Positions 1 through 8,195 are shown, numbered from the stretch's first letter. The stretch: 60,098 nt of DNA from an uncultured Oceanospirillaceae bacterium (GCA_937136055.1 CAKZOD010000120.1:1-60098); one strand, 5' to 3'. The notes: generated by a model from the sequence alone, not told the origin. Program-made: numbers and translations.

Positions 1-33
1 TATCAGAGAAAGAAGTCCTGAGCAGGAGGTTAT

Positions 34-1047
34 ATGACTCGTGCCCGTGAACAATTAATCAGTTGTGATGACACCCCTTACTACCATTGTATTTCTCGCG
101 TCGTTCGCAGAGCATTTCTTTGCGGTTTTGATAAGTTAACACAACAAGATTTTGATCACCGAAGGCAGTGGGTAATGGATCGGCTCGCTGAAATCGACGA
201 CGTTTTTTGCATTGATGTTTGTGCTTACGCGATTATGTCTAATCATTATCATTTGGTGCTTTATATTGATACGAAAACCGTTGAAGCACTCTCTGATTTA
301 GAAGTGATCGAGCGTTGGCGTAAGATATACAATGGCCCAGAGATCATAGAGCGCTTTCTAAAAGGGGATAAGCTATCAATCTCTCATCACCTACTTATTG
401 ATGAGATCGTTGAAACATGGCGAGAGCGTCTTGCTGACATTAGCTGGTACATGCGCTGCTTGAATGAGTTCATTGCAAGAAAGGCTAATGCTGAAGATAA
501 GTGTAAAGGCCGGTTTTGGGAAGGGCGCTTCAAAAGCCAAGCATTATTAGATGAACAAGCGTTGCTCACTTGTATGGCTTACGTTGAGTTGAACCCAGTT
601 CGAGCTAAAATGGCTGACTCTCCTGAAACCTCTGAATTCACATCGATAAAACAAAGGATTGAAGAATTACCAGATGATGTGAAATCCGCTTCCAATAAAG
701 AAAAATCTAAACAAAAACATCCACTTGCATTAAAGCCATTCTTAGCACAGGGCGATATCTTAAAAGATCAAATCCCTTATCATATGAAAGAGTATTTGCA
801 TTTAGTTGATTGGTCAGGAAGAGCGGTTAGAGAAGATAAGCGTGGTGCGATTGATGGTCAATTACCTCCAGTTCTTCAACGATTGGGAATCGATGAATAT
901 TACTGGTGCGAGGCTATGAAGCCTAAAGGTAATCGTCGCTTTAGCCGCGCTATTGGCTGTCAATGCAATTTAAGGGAGTATGCCAAGAAATTGGAAATAG
1001 GCTGGGTTAAAGGGATTCGACTATGTAGTCGATTATTTCCAGCATAA
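34..1047 (+). CDS. REP-associated tyrosine transposase (RAYT, Y1_Tnp family)
   Basis: A 337-residue HUH-type single-strand DNA transposase relative. The HUH pair is visible as HYH (residues 71-73) in the context AIMSNHYHLVL. The likely catalytic tyrosine is Tyr139 in WYMRCLNEF, followed by the family's GRFWEGRFKS stretch (about 159-168). RAYTs are domesticated relatives of IS200/IS605 transposases that process palindromic REP sequences scattered in the genome. They act as single genes and are not mobile in the usual sense. A strong ribosome site (AGGAGG) lies 5-6 bases before the ATG. The C-terminal 140 residues are an extension common in long RAYTs, with no motif I can name. The gene sits alone at the window edge. 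Candidate palindromic partners are the inverted repeats near 7627-7722 and 8980-9042, but that link is inference. Confidence 0.88.
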   Translation: MTRAREQLISCDDTPYYHCISRVVRRAFLCGFDKLTQQDFDHRRQWVMDRLAEIDDVFCIDVCAYAIMSNHYHLVLYIDTKTVEALSDLEVIERWRKIYNGPEIIERFLKGDKLSISHHLLIDEIVETWRERLADISWYMRCLNEFIARKANAEDKCKGRFWEGRFKSQALLDEQALLTCMAYVELNPVRAKMADSPETSEFTSIKQRIEELPDDVKSASNKEKSKQKHPLALKPFLAQGDILKDQIPYHMKEYLHLVDWSGRAVREDKRGAIDGQLPPVLQRLGIDEYYWCEAMKPKGNRRFSRAIGCQCNLREYAKKLEIGWVKGIRLCSRLFPA

Positions 1048-1269
1048 TACGCTTACTGTTCTGAATAATGATTGATTGCTGTTAAGCAAGAGATTGTCAC
1101 GTATAAAATCAGCTTAATTGGGATGGTTGGTTATTAAATCAGTATGCTTTTTTGTTTAAGGCTTAACAGTAGTTATATGAACTGATCAGATCTAAGATTA
1201 GGTTGATTAGAAATTAGTCAGGGTGTCCTTTATAATTGTGTTATTATTAGGTTAGGAAAAGTTGGTAGA

Positions 1270-1452
1270 TTGTTAAGAAAAATATCAATTGTATCTCAAT
1301 TAGTTGGGATAGTCTCGTTTATTGCTTTCTATCGTTATAATTTCTCTTTTAATCATGAAATTGGTATAATAGGTCTTATTGTAATTAACCTTATATCAAT
1401 TATATTACTCTTTGAGTTGATAAATAATAAGCCAACTGAAATTAGTGAATGA
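1270..1452 (+). CDS. Small predicted membrane protein
   Basis: A 60-residue ORF from a TTG start, with two hydrophobic stretches (roughly residues 8-22 and 30-50) separated by a short polar loop. This is compatible with a two-helix inner-membrane protein. I do not recognise the family. It is very AT-rich, like the surrounding region, which also holds T6SS debris. It may be a small immunity protein or simply a decayed gene. The TTG start and lack of a clear ribosome site keep confidence low. Confidence 0.3.
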   Translation: MLRKISIVSQLVGIVSFIAFYRYNFSFNHEIGIIGLIVINLISIILLFELINNKPTEISE

Positions 1453-2001
1453 GCATGTACTGGATTGGAAATACAAAAAAATTGGTGAATGTTCCTAAGT
1501 AAGGCTGTTCCAATTGAGAGAATGACATTTAAAGAGATGACTGTTGAGCTTGAAAGGATTACATTTGAGAAACTTAAAGATGCTTTAGCCGAGTGGGAAA
1601 AGCGGTTGGATAATAGATAGGTTCATGGTTTGCCTCGCGTATGTTGAATGCGCATGTACAAGCATTTCAATAACCTGTAGTTTAAAAAAAACGCTAATAA
1701 TAAGCGTAAAAGAAAGAATAATTAATAATAAAAAGATGGATAAATGCTTTGAGCAGAATTTTGAATTGTCTGCTAACGGTAGAAAGTCTTTGTCGACATG
1801 AATAGTGGAAAAAATATAGGGTGCATTGGTTGAATCATCCAGATATAGGAATGGAAAAGCGTAGTTCTCCCCACCGGCTCATTTACAATTGGAAATGCGG
1901 GATATTTATTATATTACACAAACTAAATAACCTTTCGCACTTTGAAAATAGCCCTTAGTAAGTCAAATTAATAGATAATTGGTAATAGCAAAGGAAGAAA
2001 A
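1451..2001 (+). other. AT-rich intergenic stretch with degenerate coding fragments
   Basis: No intact gene is visible over about 550 bases. Two short coding-like frames occur. One, at 1451-1498, has no start and ends in the residues KKIGECS. The other, at 1489-1620, is an ATG-started 43-residue frame rich in Glu and Lys. They look like the decayed tail of one or two proteins, perhaps small immunity or orphan genes tied to the PAAR/VgrG module that follows. A small hairpin (ACGCT/AGCGT arms around 1690-1708) has no T-tract. The rest shows no pattern I can support. Confidence 0.4.
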
Positions 2002-2283
2002 ATGGATTTTATTATTCGTCAGGGAGACCCCACGACAACAGGAGGCAGTGTCACACAAGGCCATAGCTTATTAGAAACATTTGGAAAGCCAACTACTTTA
2101 GAAGGCATGATAGCGACTTGTCCCGCCTGTAAAAAAGGATCTGGCCCGATCCAAGCAAGGAGCAGTCGGCATTCAGAAGTCGAAGGTAAAGTTGTAATTG
2201 TTCATGGTGATATAGTTTTGTGTGGCTGCCCCCCTGGCGCTAATACTGTTATAGCTACTCAGTTTGAAGCGACCACAGAGTAA
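2002..2283 (+). CDS. PAAR-domain protein (type VI secretion spike tip)
   Basis: A 93-residue protein covering one PAAR domain and nothing else. The start (residues 5-15, RQGDPTTTGGS) and the later cysteine/glycine signatures (TCPACKKG about 40-47, VLCGCPPGAN about 73-82) match the family. PAAR proteins form the sharp metal-bound cone capping the VgrG trimer of the type VI secretion system and may carry effectors. This one has no C-terminal toxin extension. It has a good ribosome site (AAGGAAG) before the ATG. A broken VgrG tail follows and no structural T6SS genes are in view, so this is an orphan spike module whose machine would be elsewhere, or a leftover. Confidence 0.85.
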   Translation: MDFIIRQGDPTTTGGSVTQGHSLLETFGKPTTLEGMIATCPACKKGSGPIQARSSRHSEVEGKVVIVHGDIVLCGCPPGANTVIATQFEATTE

Positions 2284-2339
2284 TTTTACGCATTTTCAAC
2301 GGTAATTTTAATTTTAGTAGTTAATAAGATGTCTTGGGA

Positions 2340-2880
2340 AAGTCTGCGTCAAGGCACCTAATTGATTTCTCTTATTTAGAAGGGGATATCGATCAGCCGA
2401 TTATTACAGGGCGCAGCTCCATACCTACAACACGCTAAAAATATGGTGCCTAACATATTAGCGGCCAATAAAACGAGAACCACTTTCAAAACTAAGTCTC
2501 ATAAATCCAGCGGTTTTAACGAGCTCACCTTTGATGATGCTACCGAAAACGAGCTGATTTATCGCCACGCACAAAAGAATGAAGATATTCAAATCAACAA
2601 CGATAAAACCCAGAATATAGGTCACGACGAAAGCCATACGGTTGCACGAAATCGCACCCGTTATGTCGGCAATGATGAGGCAATTACGGTTGAGCAAGAT
2701 GTGCGTTACAAAGTGAACAGGAACCAATTTGAAACGATTGAAAAGGATCTAATTACAAAAGTAAATAATACTTGGGTAGAGAATGTTCATTACCAGCACA
2801 TTCAAACCGTGGGTCAAAACAAATCACTCAAGGTAAACGGTGAATATGACTTATATATAGAAGTACCTCAGAGAGTCTGA
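2340..2880 (+). pseudogene. VgrG (TssI) C-terminal remnant, frameshifted and truncated
   Basis: Two overlapping frames together spell the tail of a VgrG spike protein. The first frame (about 2345-2438) reads a LEGD..QPIITGR motif, the hallmark of the gp5 OB-fold region of VgrG. It ends at a TAA at 2436-2438. The second frame (to 2880) continues with ANKTRT, KSHKSSGFNEL and then degenerate NN.K...IG.DE/VGNDE repeats of the gp5 needle. The change of frame near 2430-2442 and the lack of any N-terminal gp27-like part (about 400 residues missing) show a broken gene. The stretch is contiguous with the upstream PAAR gene, so an ancestral PAAR-VgrG pair has decayed here by deletion and frameshift. 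Confidence 0.82.
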
Positions 2881-3032
2881 AGCATCAAAAATTTTTATTC
2901 TTGACTGGTAGTTATCCTTATGAAGGTAAGGATGCATTTAATGAGTTCGTTAAGAAGATAGAAGGTATGCTATTAAAAGAACGTACTCAGTGGGGCAATA
3001 TTAATAAAAATAAAAGACAAAAAAAGCCTTAA
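2868..3032 (+). pseudogene. Coding remnant after VgrG, possible effector tail
   Basis: A frame without a start codon reads through the VgrG stop in another frame and ends at TAA 3030-3032. It encodes about 54 residues, including FLTGSYPYEG and a Lys-rich tail. It looks coding rather than random but I cannot name the family. Its place directly after a VgrG tail is where T6SS cargo or adaptor genes usually sit, so a decayed effector or adaptor is the likely reading. This is inference. Confidence 0.4.
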
Positions 3033-3119
3033 GCAGAGGACTTTCAAAATTCTGTATCAGCGTAAAAGTTTAAATATCGAGTACGCTATCTAAGCACCCT
3101 TTAAAATTGTAGTGGTCAA

Positions 3120-3704
3120 CTAATACTGGCATCATTCTACATTGGGCCGTTGGCGGCAGAATCTAGGAGAGGAAGGTTTAGAGTATCTGCTGGACACCAA
3201 ATCATGCAGAAAATGATCGCGCTGATGCAACAAGAAGGGCTGTCTATACGCCAATGCTATGCACGAACAGCGCCACGAATGGTAGAGATAATAGGCCGAT
3301 ACGCACACGCAAGACAATTCAAACGTATGCGTCGATTACTGAGCGTGCTAGTGACACGAGTTGGACGAGTTGTCAGAGAATTGGAACGTCAGCTTGGTAA
3401 ACTTGAGGAGTTAAAACAGCTGGAAGCGCAAAAGCTACTCGATCAAGCCAAGCAAATACTCAAGCAAAACAACAACCCAAAAGCCAAGAATAAATTGTAC
3501 TCATTGCATGAGCCTAATGTTGATTGCATATCAAAGGGTAAAGCACATAAGCGCTACGAATTTGGTGTGAAGGTGGGCATTGTTAACACACGGAAAGATG
3601 GCTTTGTTGTTGGGATACGGAGCTACCCAGGTAATCCTACGACGGACATACCTTCGATGATATGTTGTAATTATTATCGTTGTATAGCGCTTTTCATTAC
3701 GTAA
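3120..3704 (+). pseudogene. IS5-family transposase remnant
   Basis: Pieces of an IS5-type DDE transposase in two frames. The first (about 3127-3210) reads HHSTLGRWR, typical of the N-terminal DNA-binding part, and runs into a stop. The second (3150-3704 frame) carries the central part: IRQCYARTAP, GRYAHARQFKR, and SLHEPNVDCISKGKAHKRYEFG, which belongs to the catalytic core between the second Asp and the Glu. It stops soon after the GNP residues, so the final Glu and the C-terminus are missing. The segment normally between the two pieces is deleted. The gene cannot encode an active enzyme. It lies in the same debris as the broken VgrG, so mobile-element activity may explain the decay there. 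Confidence 0.78.
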
Positions 3705-3828
3705 TGTCGATTATAGCTTCAACTATAGTTGGAAAAACAACACTCAGCTATACATCTGAATTGAAGGCGATTAATTAAATTTTATAGCGAGTTGACTTTT
3801 AAAGTCGTGCAGGGCCGACGACTTAATC

Positions 3829-4008
3829 ATGAAGGTATTTAGTTCCATTGGTGTCATGGCATTGTGTGCATATAATTTTGATATGAGACCTGATGTTGAT
3901 CCAATGCAATTTTGCCCAAATGGCTTGTGTTCAATTGGGCTTGCTTTTTCAGGTGGCTACTTGATTATGACTTTAATTGAGATGTTTAAACACAAACCTA
4001 AATATTAA
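3829..4008 (+). CDS. Small hypothetical protein, 59 residues
   Basis: An ATG-started frame of 59 residues. It has a short hydrophobic N-terminus (MKVFSSIGVMAL), a polar middle containing FCPNGLC, and a second hydrophobic run (about 34-50). Two cysteines in CPNGLC could form a disulphide if the protein is exported. I do not recognise it. No strong ribosome site is visible. It is in the AT-rich accessory stretch and may be a real small gene or chance. Confidence 0.3.
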   Translation: MKVFSSIGVMALCAYNFDMRPDVDPMQFCPNGLCSIGLAFSGGYLIMTLIEMFKHKPKY

Positions 4009-4142
4009 ATTTGTAATTTGAAGAGGTTAGTTCAAACTCCCTCAAATTCTATGCTGGCAATCGCCTGACGAGCAAGGTAGAGTGAGAGTATAAGGCATCT
4101 GATTGATCTAATCAGATACTCCCTGTTTTCATCGCTGGTTAA

Positions 4143-4523
4143 TTGCTATTGTTTACATCTTTTAAAAAAGCAGCATTGATTTGTGTTGGCTTTGTCTCTG
4201 TTTTCTTGGCTATCTTAGGTGTGTTTTTGCCTCTGCTGCCCACCACGCCATTTTTATTACTCGCAGCTGCTTGTTTTGCGAAATCTTCAAAACGATTCCA
4301 TCAACGTTTGTTAAACGATAAATATTTTGGTCACATCATTCGTGATTGGCAGCAGCATCGGTGTATCGAAAAGAAAGTAAAGGTGAAAGCCTATATTTTT
4401 ATTATTACTAGCTTTTCCTTTTCAATTTATTGGGTGGGTATCATTTATTTAAAGGTGATGCTGTTTTTGATGATGTTGGGGGTACTCTTCTTTTTGTATC
4501 GGTGTGCAGAAGAAAAAGGTTAA
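4143..4523 (+). CDS. ybaN: DUF454 / YbaN family inner-membrane protein
   Basis: A 126-residue protein with the family signature PLLPTTPFLLLAAACFAKSSKRFHQRLL near residues 29-56. It has about three to four membrane helices: one before this motif, and two in the C-terminal half after the basic EKKVKVK segment. The function of YbaN/DUF454 proteins is not established; in enterobacteria the gene often neighbours priC and apt. The predicted start is TTG. A second TTG two codons later is equally possible, and no convincing ribosome site separates them. The 3' end overlaps the convergent MFS gene by 4 bases. Confidence 0.8.
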   Translation: MLLFTSFKKAALICVGFVSVFLAILGVFLPLLPTTPFLLLAAACFAKSSKRFHQRLLNDKYFGHIIRDWQQHRCIEKKVKVKAYIFIITSFSFSIYWVGIIYLKVMLFLMMLGVLFFLYRCAEEKG

Positions 4524-5737
4524 AGAGTTTTTCCTGCTGGTTTGTGGCTGCTTAGCGCTTGGTTGTCTTTGAAACAATATGCGGCGAAGAAGGTAAATGC
4601 GGCGAAAAATGCGAAAAGGCTAAAAGCTGCTCGTAATGAAGATACTTCAGCTATTACGCCGATGGCGACAGGGTCCAATAGCATTGCGCCGTAGGCGAAG
4701 GCTGCGACAGTGGCGATTGCTGAGCTTGCAGTAGGGGCTGAAGAGTTCGAGGTTGTTGAAAGATTGGCTGCTTTTGAGAAAGCCAGCGGCATTATAATTG
4801 AGTAGCCAAAGCCTAATAGGGCAAAGCCAACGAGGCTCATTAAAATGCTTTGCGTCAGCAGTAAAATCACTGTGCCAATACAGCTCGCAATTGCACATAA
4901 TTCGATGCTTTTTACGGTACCTATCGCGTTGAGTAGGTGATTTGCCGATAATCTACTGATAACCATAACTGTGCTAAAGATGCTGTAGGCAATCGCGCCG
5001 AAAGCTTGGTTAGTGCTTATTTCTTGAAACATGTAGATGGATGCCCAATCTGCAATTGCCCCTTCCCCGAGCGCACAGCCGCTTGCGACAAGTGAGATAA
5101 TCAGCAGTGAATTGTTTGCAAAAACACTTTTTTTGTCCTTCGTTTTGGCTTTGATTTTTGCATTATCAATGTTTGGCTGTTGAGCTATTTTCAGTGAGCG
5201 AATTAGCCAGAACATACTCGGGGAGCAGATAATGATTAATGCAACAAAGTGCCAAAATGGTGTGATTTGCCAGTAAGTGAAAGGGATGGTAGAGGCTGCA
5301 CCTAGTGCGCCCCCTAAGCTAAAAATAGCATGTAGTGTTGGCATTATGCGCTTTTTGCTCGTTTTTTCAATCTCGCTGGCCCAAGTATTCATAGCGACAT
5401 CCATTGCCCCGTGAAATGCACCAAATAGGAAGAGGGATAGGGAAAAAATAACCAGGGTTGAGCTTAAGCCAAGGCCGATGAAAAAGAGGGCGTAACCAAT
5501 GCTGCAGTAAAAGGTGAGGTGATGAGCGCCGAATCTTGCCGAGAGTTTTGAGCTGAATAAAAATGCGCAAAAAGCCCCTAGTGCTAAGAGTAGCAACAAA
5601 ATAGAGATCTCTGCTTTGTTAAGATCGTAATGCACTTTGAAAAAAGAAATTCTCGCCACCCAAGCACCGAATAAAATACCGTTTAGCAAAAAAGAAATAG
5701 CTAGTGCTTTTGTCATTAAGTTGGGTTTTGACATCAT
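4520..5737 (-). CDS. MFS transporter, YbjJ-like
   Basis: A major facilitator protein of about 405 residues with 12 hydrophobic segments in two halves, joined by a basic loop (NIDNAKIKAKTKDKKS) in mid-protein. The pattern FGAFHGAMDVAMNTWASEIEK resembles the YbjJ/FucP-like branch of the superfamily. The substrate is unknown. The open frame extends 14 codons further (to 5779), but the ATG at 5737 is preceded by AGAGAAAG at good spacing and gives a normal N-terminus (MMSKPNLMTKAL). It is divergent from a LysR gene, which is the usual layout for a transporter controlled by its neighbour. The two promoters would lie in about 105 bases between them. Confidence 0.82.
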   Translation of the reverse strand: MMSKPNLMTKALAISFLLNGILFGAWVARISFFKVHYDLNKAEISILLLLLALGAFCAFLFSSKLSARFGAHHLTFYCSIGYALFFIGLGLSSTLVIFSLSLFLFGAFHGAMDVAMNTWASEIEKTSKKRIMPTLHAIFSLGGALGAASTIPFTYWQITPFWHFVALIIICSPSMFWLIRSLKIAQQPNIDNAKIKAKTKDKKSVFANNSLLIISLVASGCALGEGAIADWASIYMFQEISTNQAFGAIAYSIFSTVMVISRLSANHLLNAIGTVKSIELCAIASCIGTVILLLTQSILMSLVGFALLGFGYSIIMPLAFSKAANLSTTSNSSAPTASSAIATVAAFAYGAMLLDPVAIGVIAEVSSLRAAFSLFAFFAAFTFFAAYCFKDNQALSSHKPAGKTL

Positions 5738-5842
5738 TGATACTTTCTCTGTCATTGAATTGGCTGTTGGACGCAGCATTGTTATTAAAGATTGGAAAGT
5801 AGTAAAATCAATTTATTCGATAAATTAATAGAATTGACTGAT

Positions 5843-6733
5843 ATGTTTAAATCTGTAGTGTCTCATTTACCCTATTTTGCGGCAGTAGCGAAGCATTTGA
5901 ATTTCTCAAAGGCCGCCAAGGAAATGGCAATTTCTCAATCTGCAATGAGTTATCAAATTCAGAAACTGGAAAGTAAATTAGGCTTTAGTTTACTCATCCG
6001 GGGGCAGGGGAGTAAGGTTGAGGTGAGTAGCCGCGGGGCACTTTTGCTTGATGAATATCTGCTGATGGAAAAAAGTGTTAACCAGTTGCTTAATGATATC
6101 CAGTTAAAACCTAATAAAGCTCAAATTAAACTCACCGCGCCTATCGATCTTGGGGTGAAGATAATCACACCTTTGCTTTCTCAATTCTCAAATGCGGGTT
6201 TGAATATTGAGCTAAATTTATCAGACAGCGTTGTTCATTTGTCCAAGAGTTTTTTTGATTTAAGTATTAGAAATAACACCTTAGAAAAGCAGCTTGAGTA
6301 TTTACCTCTTATGGGCATTGATAACCTGCTAATTTGTAGCAAGCACTATGCTCATAGCAATAATCTTTATGATTTAGCGCAGCTCAGTGCCCAGCACCGA
6401 TTTATTGTTAGGGATGCGCAGCGCAGTCAAAGTTGGCAGTCGCTTCTTGAGCACAGTGTTATTGATTTTGCAGAGCACGCTAATAAGCAGGTTATTTCAA
6501 ATAGCTTTGGTATTTTAGCCGCAGTTGAAGCGGGTTTAGGTGTAGCGGTGGTACCTAAGTATTTTGTTTCTAACCTAGGTACGGGAGAGCTGATGGAAGA
6601 TATTCACATCATTTCAGATAGTATGCGACCCACAGAGTACTATATTGCCTATCAGGATTCTTTCATGGCAAGGAGCTGGGCACAACGTATGAAGCAAGTC
6701 GTGATTGAAAGTGTTCGATTAGAAGCCTCTTAA
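5843..6733 (+). CDS. LysR-family transcriptional regulator
   Basis: About 296 residues. An N-terminal winged HTH (residues 1-62, LNFSKAAKEMAISQSAMSYQIQKLESKLGFSLL) is followed by a periplasmic-binding-protein-like effector domain. The HTH layout and the LLD..L end of the linker helix resemble the GcvA/DsdC side of LysR. An upstream TTG at 5792 would add 17 residues, but I chose the ATG at 5843 because LysR proteins start a few residues before the HTH. It is divergent from the MFS gene, which it probably controls together with itself. The co-inducer cannot be told from sequence. Confidence 0.85.
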   Translation: MFKSVVSHLPYFAAVAKHLNFSKAAKEMAISQSAMSYQIQKLESKLGFSLLIRGQGSKVEVSSRGALLLDEYLLMEKSVNQLLNDIQLKPNKAQIKLTAPIDLGVKIITPLLSQFSNAGLNIELNLSDSVVHLSKSFFDLSIRNNTLEKQLEYLPLMGIDNLLICSKHYAHSNNLYDLAQLSAQHRFIVRDAQRSQSWQSLLEHSVIDFAEHANKQVISNSFGILAAVEAGLGVAVVPKYFVSNLGTGELMEDIHIISDSMRPTEYYIAYQDSFMARSWAQRMKQVVIESVRLEAS

Positions 6734-6864
6734 ACTAGGTAATTGAATGGCTAATAATTGGATTAACCTGAAATGAAAATTAGCCGTAAAAAGTAGTAGC
6801 TTAATATTCAAGTTTAAGTATAATCCGCGCTCGCTTTAGATGGAGTACATTCCATCTTTACTAT

Positions 6865-6895
6865 ATGGGTTCCCTCACCCCCATCGATAAAAAGG
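6865..6895 (+). promoter_or_regulatory. Candidate preQ1-I riboswitch overlapping the yhhQ ribosome site
   Basis: A compact aptamer matches the preQ1-I fold. Stem P1 is ATGGG (6865-6869) with CCCAT (6880-6884). The loop begins TTC and carries CCT (6873-6875). An A-rich tail ATAAAAAGG ends in AGG (6893-6895), which can pair with CCT to make the H-type pseudoknot. The tail's AAGG is also the ribosome site, 7 bases before the yhhQ ATG. Ligand-stabilised pairing would therefore hide it and shut off translation. The downstream gene imports queuosine precursors, which fits. The match is by eye; no covariance score was computed. Confidence 0.8.
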
Positions 6896-6902
6896 TAATC
6901 AA

Positions 6903-7580
6903 ATGACTATATCGACTATGCAATCAAAAGTGCAAACAAATCGTTTGTTGCTCATCGTGGCAGCATTCCATATCGCGATCATCGCGACTAGTAATTACCT
7001 CGTGCAATTACCCTTCGAAATTTTCGGTTTCCATACAACTTGGGGAGCATTTAGTTTTCCTTTTGTATTTTTAGCCACCGATCTAACAGTGCGCTTATTT
7101 GGCTCACAGATGGCTAGGCAGATTGTATTAAGAGTGATGCTGCCAGCTTTGTTAATCTCTTATGTGGCCTCTGTTGCTTTTTATGAAGGCAAGTATGTTG
7201 GTATGGAAGGTTTTACTGAATTTAATACATTTGTGGCGCGCATTGCGGTAGCCAGTTTTGTGGCATATTTGTTTGGTCAATTTCTAGATATCACTGTGTT
7301 TAATAAGCTACGTGAAGTGAAGAATTGGTGGATAGCACCAGCAGCTTCTACGGTATTTGGGAATTTAATCGATACAATGTTGTTTTTCTCAATTGCATTC
7401 TATGCAAGTTCCGATCCGTTTATGGCAGCTAATTGGCAGGAAATAGCGTGGGTTGATTACGCTTTTAAGATCGCTATTAGTTTAGTGTTCTTCTTACCTC
7501 TTTATGGAATATTGTTAAAGGTAATGACGGCTAAATTAATTTCCATTACTGGTGAGAGCCCGCACGCTCAAAAAGCTTAG
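6903..7580 (+). CDS. yhhQ: Queuosine precursor transporter YhhQ
   Basis: A 225-residue inner-membrane protein of the vitamin-transport-like ECF/YhhQ (DUF165) family, which imports preQ0/preQ1 for making the tRNA base queuosine. There are about six hydrophobic helices. Family features include NYLVQLPFEIFG near residue 31, FPFVFLATDLTVRLFG (about 52-67) and NLIDTMLFFSIAFYAS (about 155-170). Length and order agree with E. coli YhhQ. The start is set by AAAAAGG seven bases upstream of the ATG, inside the candidate preQ1 riboswitch. The gene stands alone. The next feature downstream is a large inverted repeat and then a terminator-like hairpin more than 300 bases away. Confidence 0.93.
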   Translation: MTISTMQSKVQTNRLLLIVAAFHIAIIATSNYLVQLPFEIFGFHTTWGAFSFPFVFLATDLTVRLFGSQMARQIVLRVMLPALLISYVASVAFYEGKYVGMEGFTEFNTFVARIAVASFVAYLFGQFLDITVFNKLREVKNWWIAPAASTVFGNLIDTMLFFSIAFYASSDPFMAANWQEIAWVDYAFKIAISLVFFLPLYGILLKVMTAKLISITGESPHAQKA

Positions 7581-7626
7581 GGAGCATGCGATTAAGTCCC
7601 AAACACCTTTTATGCCCTCGGGTACT

Positions 7627-7722
7627 GGCGTACAGGATGTTTCGTGATTGAGGCAATGCTTACAGGCGGGCTGGTTGCCCGGCGAAAAGCATTAACGAAG
7701 ATCACGGAAGATCCTGTACGCC
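7627..7722. repeat. Large imperfect palindrome (about 96 bases)
   Basis: Nested inverted arms share one centre. GGCGTACAGGAT (7627-7638) pairs with ATCCTGTACGCC (7711-7722), CGTGAT (7643-7648) with ATCACG (7701-7706), AATGCTT (7655-7661) with AAGCATT (7687-7693), and GGGC (7668-7671) with GCCC (7677-7680). As single strand or RNA it would form a long cruciform-like hairpin. The sequence just after it (GTAGGGTGGGCAAC, from about 7725) can also pair with GTTGCCC inside the hairpin. This looks like a dispersed palindromic repeat of REP/BIME or MITE type. It could be a substrate of the RAYT at the window start, but only one copy of this exact repeat is seen here. Confidence 0.7.
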
Positions 7723-8195
7723 CCGTAGGGTGGGCAACTAAGAGGCCATCTCCTTTGTCAAAACACTTGTAAAGGACTCGCCATTCACTGCGTATTTTTC
7801 CGCGGATTTGGCCCCTTAATTATCCACAGAGAAGATTTGGGGACTTGATCGCATGTTCCTTAGCATTTGTGCGCTTAACTCGTGCATTGAAAACAGTTTA
7901 ACCCCTATTGATGGCCTCTTGTAATCTATTTCGCAAGAGGCTTTTTTTGCCTATTGGCTTCTAAGATCAGTATTGATAAAGAATTACTATGCGCTTCATT
8001 TGTTGCTAAACTTTTTATGAAGAAAGTAATCTGAGTTAATTCGATTCTCTGTTTCTATCAGCAACGCTTTAATGGCGTAGTTATCACTTTCTATTGATCA
8101 CCGGCATTGTTATATTTCGTTAGATATTAAGGCTTGAAGCAGAAGGGACATGTTTCTAAGGTTCTCATTAATAATACAAATTTAAAGGTACATGA
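7723..8195. other. Intergenic region between yhhQ palindrome and cyclophilin gene
   Basis: No protein-coding gene is supported. It contains the GC-richer continuation of the palindrome (to about 7850), the orphan terminator at 7914-7948 and an AT-rich run before the cyclophilin gene that presumably holds its promoter. The only long frame here is antisense to the cyclophilin signal peptide and looks like a shadow. Confidence 0.5.
7914..7948 (+). terminator. Rho-independent terminator
   Basis: Stem GCCTCTTG (7914-7921) with CAAGAGGC (7934-7941) is followed by seven Ts (7942-7948). It lies 334 bases past the yhhQ stop. It therefore either ends a long yhhQ 3' untranslated RNA that includes the large palindrome, or ends a separate small transcript. 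Confidence 0.8.

Noticed and set aside
2443..2880. An intact 145-residue protein starting at ATG 2443
   Set aside because: The sequence is the middle and end of the VgrG needle. The preceding frame carries the conserved QPIITGR part, so the ATG is internal to a broken gene.
3110..3130. GTAGTGGTCAACTAATACTGG as an IS3-type terminal repeat
   Set aside because: It looks like an IS end, but no matching opposite end or IS3 transposase is present and I could not verify the match.
4097..4116. Hairpin ATCTGATT/AATCAGAT as terminator
   Set aside because: It has no T-run and no gene ending just before it. It may be chance or a weak operator.
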